In this document: positions 48,001-60,000 of the stretch, in pieces | Layout: every line of letters begins with the position of its first letter | Position numbering within the stretch: position 1 is the stretch's first letter | Assembly (NCBI GenBank): GCA_942486035.1 | Contig: CALNXK010000006.1 | Location: 5,187,501 to 5,251,500 of the forward strand | Reading direction: 5' to 3' | From: Porites lobata | Lineage: Eukaryota > Cnidaria > Anthozoa > Scleractinia > Poritidae | DNA: 64,000 nucleotides | The notes under the pieces: generated by a model | What the model saw: the letters and a program-made list of their open reading frames with translations, nothing else | What the model was told of the DNA's origin: nothing | The model's database searches: none | Position numbers and translations under genes: made by a program

Positions 48001-51000
48001 AATTCAAAGGTTTTGAAAGATAAGGTCAGAACTACAATGTTTCCAAAGATAAGGTCAGAATTCCAATGTCTGGACGGATAAGTTTAGAATACCAATGCTA
48101 GGAGGTATAAGGCCAGATAAGTTCAGAATACCAATGTTCGGACAGATAAGGCCAGAATTCCAATGTTTGGAAGGATAAGGTTAGAATTCCAATGTTTGGA
48201 AAGATATGGTCAGAATTCCAATGTTTGGACGGATAAGTTCAAAATACCAATTTACGGACAGATAAGGCCAGAATTCTAATGGTTGGAAGGATAAGGCCAG
48301 AATTCCAATGTCTGGAAAGATAAAAGCAGAATTCCAATGTTTGGAAGGGTAAGGCCAGAATTCGAATGCTTGGAGGGATAAGACCAGAAATCCAGTATTT
48401 GAAAGGAGAAGGCGAGAATTCTTGTGCTTGGAAGAATAAGGTCAGAATTCTAATGTTTGGACGGATATGGTCAGAATTCCAATGTTTTGAAGGATAAGAT
48501 CAGAATTCTAATTTTAGGAGAAATAAGGCCAGAATTCCAATGTTTTGAAAGATAAGGTCACAATTCCAATGTTTGGACGGATAAGATCACAATTCCACGG
48601 TGTGGAAAGAAAAGGACTGAATTCCAGTGTTTTGAAAGATAAGGTCAGAATTCTAATGTTTGGACGGATAAGGTCAAAATTCCAATGTTTGGACAGATAA
48701 AGTCAGAATTCCAGTGATTGGATTGATAAGGTAACAATTCAAAGGTTTTGAAAAATAAGGTCAGAATTCCAATGTCTGGACGGATAAGTTCAGAATACCA
48801 ATAGTACGAGAGATAAGGCCAGAATTCCAATGTTTGAAGGATAAGGTTAGAATTCCAATGTTTGGAAAGATATGATGAGAATCCCAATGTTTGGACAGAT
48901 AAGTTCAGAATACAATGCTAGGACAGATAAGGTCAGAATTCCAATGTTTGGAAGGATAAGGTTAGAATTCCAATGTTTGGAAAGATATAGTCAGAATTCC
49001 AATGTTTGGAAGGATAAGCCCAAAATCTTAATATTTGGACGGATATGGTCAGAATTCCAGTGTTTCGAAGGATAAGACCAGAATTTTAATGTTTTGAAAT
49101 ACAAGGTAATAATTCCAATGCTTAGAAGGATAAGATCAGAATTCCAATATACAATATGACAAAAGTCAACCGACTTACCCATTCGTACTCAGTGCTCTAA
49201 AGGCTCCAGCGAGCGGTTGTTTGGAAAGCTAACGCCAGAATACAAATGTTTGGAAAGGTAAAATCAAAATTATAATGTTTGGACAAATAAAGCCAGAATT
49301 CCACTGTTTGGAAGGATAAGGTCTGAATTCCAATGTTTGGAAGGATACGGTTAGAATACCAATGTTTGGAAAGATATGGTCAGAATTGCAATGTTTTGAC
49401 AGATAAGGCAAGATTTCCAGTGTTTGGAAGGATAAGGTTAGAATTCCAATCTTTGGAAAGATAAGGTTAGAATTCCAATCTTTGGAAAGATAAGCTCAGA
49501 ATTCCAATGTTCGGACGAATAAGATTAGAATTCCAATGTAAGGGCAGATAAGGCCAGAATTCCAATGTTTGGAAAGATAAGGTTAGAATACCAATGTGTG
49601 GAAAGAGAGGTCAGAATTCCAATGTCTCGACGGATAAGGTAACATTTCCAGTGTTTGGAAGAATAAGGACAGAATTCCAATTTTTGGAAAGATAAGGTCA
49701 GAATTAATGTTTGGAAACATAAAATCAGAATTCCAATATTTAGACCGATAAGGCAACAATTGCAATATTTGGAAGGATAAGATCAGAATTCCAATGTTTG
49801 CAGGGATAAGGTCAGAATTCCATTGTTTGGAAAGATAAGGCCTGAATTGCAATGTTTAGACAGATAGGGGAAGAGTTCTTATGTTTGGACAATAACGTCA
49901 GCATTTCCATGTTTGGGAAGATAACATCAGAATTCCAATGTTTGGATAGATAAGGTCAGAATTCTAATGTTTCGAAAGCTAAGACCAGAATTCCAACGTT
50001 TCGAAAGATAAGGTAAGAATTCTAATGTTTTGACGGATAAGGTCAGATTTCCAATGTGTGGACGGATGAGGCCAGAATTACATTGGTTGGACAGAAAAGG
50101 GCACAATTCCAATGTTTGCAGAGATAAGGTCAGCATTCCAGTATTTGGACAGATAAGGCCAGAATGCCAGTGTTTGGAAGGGTAAGGTCAGAATTTGAAT
50201 AGTTGGAGGGATAAGATCAGAATTCCAATGTTTGGACAATGAAGGCCAGAATTCTAATGATTGGACAGATAAGGTGAGAATTCCAGTGTTTGCACAGATA
50301 AGGTCAGAATTCTAATGTTTGGAAGGATAAGGCCAGAATTCTAATATTTGCACAGATAAGGTCAGAATTTCAATGTTTCCACAGATAAGGCAAGAATTCC
50401 AATGTCTGGACAGATAAGGCCAGAGTTCCAGTGTTTGGACCGATAAGGTCAGAATTTCAATGTTTGGACAGATAAGGCTAGAATTCCAATGCTTGGACAA
50501 ATAAGGCCAGAATTACAAAGATTGGACAGATAAGGCCAGAATTCTAATGTTTAGACTGATAAGGTCAGAATTACAATGTTTGGGCAGATAAGGCGAAACT
50601 TCCAGTGTTTCGACAGATAAGGATAGAATTCCAATGCTTGGACAAATAAGGCCAGAATTACAAAGATTGGACAGATAAGGCCAGAATTCTTATGTCTCGA
50701 CCGATAAGGCCAGAATTCTAAGGTTTGGAAGGATAAGGCCAAAATTGTAATGTTTGGACTGATAAGGTCACAATTCCAGTCTTTGGACAGATAAGGTCAA
50801 AATTCCAATGTTTGGAAGGATAAGGCCAGAATTGCACTGTTTGGACAGATAAAGCCAGAATTCTAATGTTTGGATAGATAAGGCGAGAATGAGAAGGTCA
50901 GAATTGCAATGTTTGGACAGATAAGGTCAGAATTGGAGTGATTGGATGAATAAGGTCAGAATTCCCATGTTTCGGAGGATAAGGCCAAAATACCAGTGTC

Positions 51001-54000
51001 TCAAAAGAGAATGTCAGAATTCCAGTGTTTGGACAAGTAAGGCTGGAGACGGATAAGGTCACAACTGCAACGTTTGGACAACGAAGGTTAAAACTGCAGT
51101 GTTTGGAAGGGTAAGGTCACAATTCCAACGTTTGGAAAAATAAGGTCATTATTCAAGTGTTTGGACGCAAAAGGGTAGAATTCAGATGTTTTAAAGGATA
51201 ACGTCAGAATGCCATTGCTTGGACAGATAAGACCAGAATAACAATGGTTTGACGGATAAGGTCACCATTCTAAAGTTTTGAAGGAAAAGGTCACAATTCG
51301 AATGTTTAAACAAGGAAGGTGACAATTCCAGTGGTTGAAAGGATAACTCCTGAATTCCGTTGTTTGGAAGGATAAGGTCAGAATTGCGATGTGTGGATGG
51401 ATAAGGCCATAATTTCAATGTTTGGACGGACAAGGCCAGTTTTTAATTGTTTGGATGGATAATGTTTTGACGGATAAAACGCCAGAATTTCAATGTTTGG
51501 AAGGATAAGTTCTGAATTTCTACGTTTGAAAGGATAACGCCAAGATAAGAAGGATAAGGTCAGAATGTCAAGTTATAATATGATAAGAACAGAATCTTGG
51601 GAAGGATGAAATCAGAATTGCCTTAATTCCAATAGTGGAAGGATTAGGTTAGGATACCAATGTTTGGAAGTATGAGGTCAGTCAAATGTTTGGAAAAATT
51701 TTATGCAGAATTTTTAAAACTATTGTTTTGAAGAAAGACATTCAGAATTCAAATGTTTGGAAGGATTTTATTTAGATGTAAAATTTTTGTATAAATAATA
51801 ATCAGAATTTAGATATTGGGAAGGAATTTAAATATTTTAAGTCTACTCTTACACTATCGGAATTATGTTGACAATTGGTACAAACAGGGTTTACTGAGAA
51901 GTATGCTGGATCGAGCATATCGTTTATCTTCTTGTTGGTCACACTTCACAGACGAATGTAACCGATTGAAGACAGCATTCCCGCGTACCCCAAACACCTC
52001 GTTAACTCTACCATCAAAAATTTCGTTGACTCAAAGGTTTTTGACCAGTAGCGACCTTTATCACAGATGACACGGTTTCGAGTGGTTTTACTATTTAAAG
52101 ACCAAATCTCAGCAGATATCGTGAAAGAAGAACTTAAGGATCTGAGCCTAAAAGTAAATACCACCATCCAGCCTGAGTTTGCCAGCCGAAAAATTAAACA
52201 AGAACTGAATGTGAAAGAAGAAAAGCCACCCATCGTAAATGAACAGTGTGTAGTTTATAACTTCCATAGTGACCTGTGTGGTGTAGGCTATGTAGGTTAC
52301 ACACGTAGCCATTCACACAACCGTGTAAAAGGACATAACCAACAGTCCTCCGCCATTGCCAAACATTACAAGAACGTGCACGGGACGATCCCTCAGGACC
52401 CGCTGAAACGTTTCGAAGTGCTTAAGAAACGCAGGAACAAATTTGACTGTTTAGTGTACGAAATGCTTTTTATAAGAACCTTAAAGCCAAATCTCAAAGT
52501 ACAATCAGACTCTATTCGTGCAAAAGTATTTCCATAATCTTTGCGCCCTGTTATGTTAATTTTCGCGCCACATCGCTTTAAATGGTGTAATTTGCATAAT
52601 CAAAAACATTTTTCCTTGATAATGGAGTCATGACTATTCCTAAACGTCAGATTTTATCGTTCGTTTTTACCGTTTTATGTCTTAAGGACAATATTGGAAA
52701 TTTTAATTCTTGGAAGCATGACAGAAATTTGAAATGCAAATGTTTGGAAGGACGTCATTTTCAATTCTTACACTTTAAGTTCAAAATGATGAAACATGAC
52801 TACAAAAAAATTTCTGGAGTGATGACATTCGAAATTCAAATGTTTTAAGTTACATGTAGCTTATTATTCTATGTCATTACCTGAATGGTAAACTGCATTC
52901 GACTTTGTTCTGTTTCCCTAACCACTGTTGTGTTCATCGAAGAGTGAACACCGCCCTTGTAAGTTATATATCCAACTGTGTGTTTGTCAAGTTGTCGAGC
53001 AAGCACTATGTGAGGTGACAAGAGAAAATATTGTTAGTATCCAAAACTAACTGAATGAAATTGCGGCAAGTTCCAACACTTGTCGCTTAATAATTAAATG
53101 ACAAAATAATGATAATTTTTTAATAGTTGGTAATTAGTTTTAATTATTTTTAAATTTTTATAATTTTCTTACTTTTTGTTACTGAGGGTAACAAAAGATA
53201 CCAATTGCATGAGAAAAATGAGCCAAGAACTAGTTGTAGCTTGATTTCTAGATTTCCCCCAACAAATACTATTAAATTTCATGTAATTATTATTTTAATA
53301 GATTTTCACTTACTGCCATTCATTCCTACAGACATGCCTTTTCCATGACTTCCAATCACAATTCCGCCAATGCAATAACTAAGAGCAAGGAAAGGATTGG
53401 TTACACAATAAACTGCATAGTGGTTACATTTGTATAGACAGTGATTTTGTTACCTCCGCGTGCTGTGTTACTGGCGCATAAAAATAATTCATTGGCATGT
53501 GTCCTGTAGAACTCAAAGATGGATCGATTGATCTGAAGAAGATGTTGTAGAATATCCTGTTCATGTGACTTCTCTGGCTGTTGTTTAACAATGCATATTT
53601 ATTTTATTCTTGTTTGTGCTAAGGACTATATTTTAATTTCAGTATACTGTACGAAAGAGTTTTGGAGTATGTTTTACAGTATGTACGAATTACATAACGG
53701 CCCAAGCGTTTTCAATTTAGGACTTGTTTTCTTAAACTGGGTCTTATTGGCTCTGGACTGGGACTGGTAATTTTTCATAAGATGAGTCCCACGACCCACC
53801 TTAAAGGGACAGTGTCCCGATTGTGCGCACGTGCGAGCGTCATCTGTTTTTTTTCTTCAAAAGACAATAGAACTGTCATATTGACTCGACAAGATTTCCT
53901 TCCGGATTGCACTGCCGACGGAGATTTGTTGTTTACATTCTCAAGTAATATTTTAGACTTTCGAAGAAGTGTTTCGTCTTATTTAAAATTTGGCTCGCGG

Positions 54001-57000
54001 CACGAAGACTCATCACTGTGGTAAAATTATGCATCAAGTGATGGAGGGGCTAGCTATTTCATGCTGTTTGCTATCTTTTAATAAAGCTAAAATGTGTCTT
54101 TGCAGCAAATGCTACAAATGGCTAGGATTTGTATGGATCGAAAGTTGAAAAAAGTTAGCCTAACTTTGTCAAGTGTTTACAGTGTCTTGGTCTACAAACA
54201 TCTCCTTAAAACGTTCGTGGTTAATGCCCCACACGAAATTTGTTTCAATTTGTCTTCATAACTTTACCGGAGCGTAAATTAATTTTTGTGTGTGGGTGAA
54301 GGCACTAAGTCATAACAGAGCATTATATGCTTCTGGGAAACTGCCCACCTACCCTCCCCCCTTAAAAAGCCAACATTTTGCCGTAAGTGAGAAATTAGTG
54401 TTTATGTTGGCTTAGGGGAGGGATAGGTGGGCAGTTTTCCAGAAACGTATAGTGATCCGTAACGACTTACAGTGTAAGCACAGAATTGATCTAAAACAGC
54501 AATATCCTTATGAAACAAACTGTTTACAGTAAAGATAAAAAGACCACCTTCTCTGTGTAAGGTTTGAGAATGCTCGTAGGGTAAGTGTGGGACCATTTCC
54601 AGCTTCAAACGTTGCCTGGAATGAAATCAATATTACGAAAAATTATGTCAGAGAAACTTTACTATTCCAAATGTATCAATAACAAAGTTGGCTTTGGCAC
54701 AGCAGCAAGAATAATAAATAAAGGCAGTTAAATCTTAAATACCACATCAACCAAAAATACATCGTACCAGCCTTGGCTTCTCAAACTTATGCAAGTAATG
54801 TTACTTGATCTTTTTATTCTTAAAGTGACACACATGTATGCAATACACATGTACATGTAGTTCTACATGTAACTTGAGCACCTGGATGAAATCCTATGAT
54901 GTGACTATTCAAATAAAAACATAAATTGCCTTTACCAGCTTTTATGTCAGAAGTAATACTACCTAGTTTTTCATTATCTTGTATGACGCACAATTTGATA
55001 TCTTTTGTAATGTGTTGATATAATCACAGTAAATTTTGAGAGAAAGAGAGAGCACAGTCGAGTAATTTAAAATAGATTTTGAGAGAAATGTGCCTAAGGA
55101 CTTTGTTCTCGGATTCGTTCTCGGTAAGCCCTGATTTCAAATCCTTGACCACGCTGGTAAAATAGCCAGCTGGTTCACCACCTTCCAGTTGGGATTTTTA
55201 ACCAATTGTTATGTTCCATTTGAAAATATTAATTTGTTTCATTATCCCTGAAAAGCCCCATAAGGGTAGAGGATAGTTATGTATTTATTATTATCATTAA
55301 TATTAGGGACTTTAAGATTCAATGACACGATGGCAACAAGAGTGTTGCTTAAAAAGTCAGTTAGTGTTCTTTCAGTCTTAATCACGATTATTCCCACCCA
55401 CTTACATTGTCAAATGTACGCGAACCCTCCTGAAGTCTAATTCCATGGGACCATATGCAAGTTCAGAAAAAGAAATAAAATTTTGGCATTGCTTGTTGGC
55501 ATTTTCACATTGTAGTCTTCCAAGAATGGTAAAAAAAATGTACAAAAAATTTATGCACTTGCAAAGTTGTTGTTTTGGTTATTAAACCTATTGTATTTCA
55601 GACATTCTCATTGCCGTGGCGTCATGGGATCTTAAAGTCCCTCTTATCAAAATCAAGCAGTGCAGACTTACTTCTCCCCATGCTTTATGTGATAGTATTC
55701 TTCTCTCTGACAATGACACACTGCCAGTGCCATTTCCGTTTTTGATCTTCAGAGAACCAGCAAGAGTGAGTGTGTCTGTACGAGTCAAAGGGGCCTTGAG
55801 AAAGAAATGACATTGATCACTTCAAAGAAATAGTAATGAAACACATACATAATTATGCATACTATGATTTCAGCGTTCAATTTTCCTGCTGTTTACCTAA
55901 GAATCGAGTGTCCATTTCCGGGACTAACCCCAGTCACCAAAGAATTGTCAAAAGTAAATTCAGGGGCCAATTTAATACCACTTTGAGCAGTGTAATTTAC
56001 AACTGTAGCTGTTGTTTTCAAACTCCAAAACAATAAATACACTATGATATGTTTGAACCCTGCAGTCATCACATAAGTGAGTGGAGCATGATTGTCCGGG
56101 TGAACATGTCCTGAATAGGGCTGTTGTTGTTGGCTACAATTTTAAATTACACTTACAAAACATTTTATTGAAATTGACCCCAGGTTAACATGGTTTCAAA
56201 CTAGATAGATTCTATATTTACTTTGTTTCCTAATCCTAACTATAATTATTCAGAATCATGAATGTAAACTAGGGATAGGAGGAAATGAAAATAAAGTGCT
56301 GGGTAACAATAAAGACATTTTTTTTCCTGTCTCTTGAGCCCCCAAATGTTTCATGAAAATTTGCTGGAGATGAACAACAGTATTAATTTCATATTGAATA
56401 TAATATACTCTTAAAGATCAAAGAAATGACATTAAAATGAATGTGAAACTTTGTGAGGAAATCGGTCACTTCAGCTCATTGTTCCAGCTGAGTTTTACAC
56501 ATTATATCAAAGATGAAATCTGTTTTGGAAAAAGACAGCAATAAATATTGTCTCTTTCTTAAATTAATTTTTAAATTTTTAAATTTCAATTTATGCAACA
56601 AGAACTTACTTCAATGGATTGAGAGATGGACATTGAGTTCACCTCAATGTTTGGTAAGAACCTGAAATACAATGACGACTAGACTTCATCACAAAGAAAA
56701 TTAACAAATGCAACTGACAGTCACAAGAACATGATTGTATACTACAAAATACTCAAATTAGAACCTGGGGTGCTTATTTAGTTTGTTTTTTTTTAGCCCA
56801 GACGGGTGTGGGAAACTAATTTGATAGAACTGCACTGTCTTCAACTCTAATGAACAAAAAGTGCAAGATCATACAGTAGGAAATTTCGGTGTGTGTGGTA
56901 CATAAACCAATAAAATTAATTTGCAACATCCACATGTTATCCATAGGTTATGCTGCCATCATCAAGCACTACTAAAGAGATAGTGTTTAACACCCAACAG

Positions 57001-60000
57001 AGTGATTTTTTCAAATGGGTCATTCCCTTGTGACTGTATCAGTACTGTGTATAGAGAGGTGGGGTGGAGGGTATTTATACGAAGGGCACCCATACGATTA
57101 TAGCAAGGAGGCGCTAATTCAAAGGTGAGAACTTATTTGAAACTGGCACTATTTCAGGCATTTACACTCAGTGATGTCTCTTAAGCTTCAAAGCTTCTGA
57201 TGAAAGATCAGCCAAAAATCTCACCTCCCTTCAAAGGAATCTTCATAACCGTCAAACAAGTTTGTGGCATCCACTCCAACAGAAATACTGCCCTGCAAAC
57301 AGAGCAAAAAAGTTTCAAGTAACAACATTAGAGATCAAAGCAGAAGCAATTTAACATGAACAAAATCACTTGCAAAAAGACTCCATTCACCGTTGGATTT
57401 GTAAGTTGCTGTAAGCGGCGTTCTTCTTTTTCTCTTTGGAGACGCTCATATTCTTCACGGATCTGTAAAAAACAACCCAGTGAAAAAAGTTGCCATTACT
57501 ACTTACATGTACAGTAAATGTACTACTATTTATCTACAATATTGAGCTTGTCAACACAGTTAACACAAACACAGTATACTGTATTTCCGAGAATACATGT
57601 AAGCGTCTTGGTGCTTAAATTTCAGCTAAAAGGAGAGGTGTTTATTGGAAGATGGATACTTAATCTAGGGGTGCTAATTAAGTTATTATTCTGTTGGTAA
57701 TAAAAAGACCAATCATAAAATATACATGTTACATGTCCAATTTGAGTCTAGGTTATTTTTTATTTCACATGGGTTAAATTTTAACAACCTGGGTTATATA
57801 TTTGGTACTGTTATATAGTTATGCAATAAGCCATATTACCAGTACATTGATATGTTTGAACTAAATCTAAGGTAACACTAGCCACTCATATTTATAAGCA
57901 CTGACCATACTGATTAGGGTTAAGCATTGACTATACTGATTGGGGCACTGGCTATACTGGTAAGCGTTAAGCAGTTACTTGAAATGGTTCGCATTTACTT
58001 AGGGTTAGGTTTGTCACCATATGTACTATTATCAAACAAGAAAGCAGATATTCACAGCTTATTTGGGAGATTCAAAGTTTTTTAATGGACTTGTGACTCA
58101 TTCACTTGTTGACTCATTTACACTCTATTCTCATAAATTGGACACCAGCAATGTAACTTAATTCGTGGCCTTTTTGCAAGCTGATGAAAAAGAGATCTCT
58201 TTGGAGTAATCAAAAACATTATTTGTAGCAGTACATTTGTTTAAGTGATTGGTGGAATAAATATGGAAATTATTCCATGGCTTGTAACTACTTTAGTGTA
58301 ATTATTTTCAACATGGAGAATTTTGCCAATAAGGACATTAGGGTGAAGAGGGGAGGTCCTCTCAGCTTTATCAATTTTTATCACTACTATCTCATCCACT
58401 CTAAACAGGGGTGGTTTTCCTCTTGCTGTTTTCATTTTTGCATGATTATAATGCTCTTGATTTTCATTTACACTGTTTTTAACTTTTTTCTTTGCTCTGA
58501 ACTCAACTCTTCAATTTTTGTCTTGAATTTTCCCTGCTGCAGAGTCCACTGTTTTTGCTTGATAGTTGCAATATCTTTCTTAGACATTGACTTAAACGAA
58601 CCTTCTTCTTGGCCTAGCCAGATTTTGGCTTGATAGTAGAAGTCATCAGAAATAAACAATGTTGTTTCATTATCTTTTCCCTTGCTTGATGTTTTTAAGG
58701 CATCTAGTTTCTTGTAAAATACTGTTTCATCTGCACATGTGGCCATTTTGAAATCAATGTTTCAGAACTTAATTCTGTGCACATGTATGAATAAATTAAA
58801 ACTTTGGCTGTGGGGAGTCTGGAACCAGTAAGTAATAATAATGCAAAATACTCCCTCCACCGCAACGATCGCTTGCTTGGTCAAGTGGAGATAATGGTAG
58901 ACTTCTGTGCCAAAGGTTGTGAGTTCAATTCTTGGTAAGTGTAAACTTTATTCTCTAATAGTGTGTGATATGTGGTAAGGGGGTGTAAATACATGTACAA
59001 TTCGTGGGAGGGGAGGGTAAGGAGAAATAAGAAGTGGTAAGGGGATGTACATACAAATTGTAGGAGGGGAGGGTGGTGTTGATGTGAGAAGTTAACGTTA
59101 CAATTGCATTTAATTCTTTTTAACAACCCCCTAAAAAGCCACGCCCCAATTTTTCAGCTACACCCCAAAAAATAAAAAGCCCTTTTTCAGACAGTTAAAA
59201 AAATAACCTAGGTTGGAAAAAATAACCAAGACTCAAATTTGATCTGTCACATACATTTTATTATAGTAATGTGATAAATTCACATATCACAGTATTTTTT
59301 GCTCTAAATCACATCTGTTCAATTAAAATCGCATAATTCATGTTGCAAATCACATCACAAAATGGGATGCAAAAGTCTGTTTATTTACGCTTTTCCACAA
59401 ACTGGCTACTTTATCAATAAAAATATTCGTACTGACTGAATTCTGTGATTTGAAAGTGACTAATAAAGTGGTAATTGAACTTTGTAACGTGCAATTTTGG
59501 TCTAAAATCATACTTGTGATCGTGCTGCGTGCTTGTCTGATCAGTCGTATGATTTCAGAACAAATTGCACTCCACTCAGTTCAATTACCATTATTTACAC
59601 ACATACATACAATGTATGTATACGTATGTGTTGGTATAAATTAATGTTGAATGGTTTTTTAAAACCTTAAAATATATAAATATAATTATAGAGCGCCTTT
59701 ATGGAAAAAGTGAGACCTTTCACGGGACATGATGTACTAAACCCTCTTGGATGGGAAGATGAGTCATCAATGGCTTAACCATAGAATTATGTCACTTGTT
59801 CAGACTAGGATTCTTTAGAAATGACAACAACAACATCCCCTGCATCTGCTCATTTCATTTTGTGTTTATAGTAGCAGAATGTGGGACAGGTCAGTCTATT
59901 ATTAATGTAATCTTACTTACTTCAGCAGGTGTTCTTTGTCTTTCAATAATCTGAAAAGAGAGTAAAATTGGCTTATTTCAGTCTTTCTTTTTTCAAGAGG

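Noticed and set aside
35925..51433. Numerous 60-119-codon - strand frames rich in SFQTLEF/LSKHWNS
   Set aside because: They are translations of the 29-bp satellite, whose 87-bp super-period yields recurring stop-free stretches.
53782..54024. 80-codon + strand frame in a DNAJC11 intron
   Set aside because: No domain and no upstream or downstream splice partners were seen.
54402..54608. 68-codon - strand frame
   Set aside because: It overlaps the true DNAJC11 exon at 54521-54615 in a different frame; homology supports the other frame.
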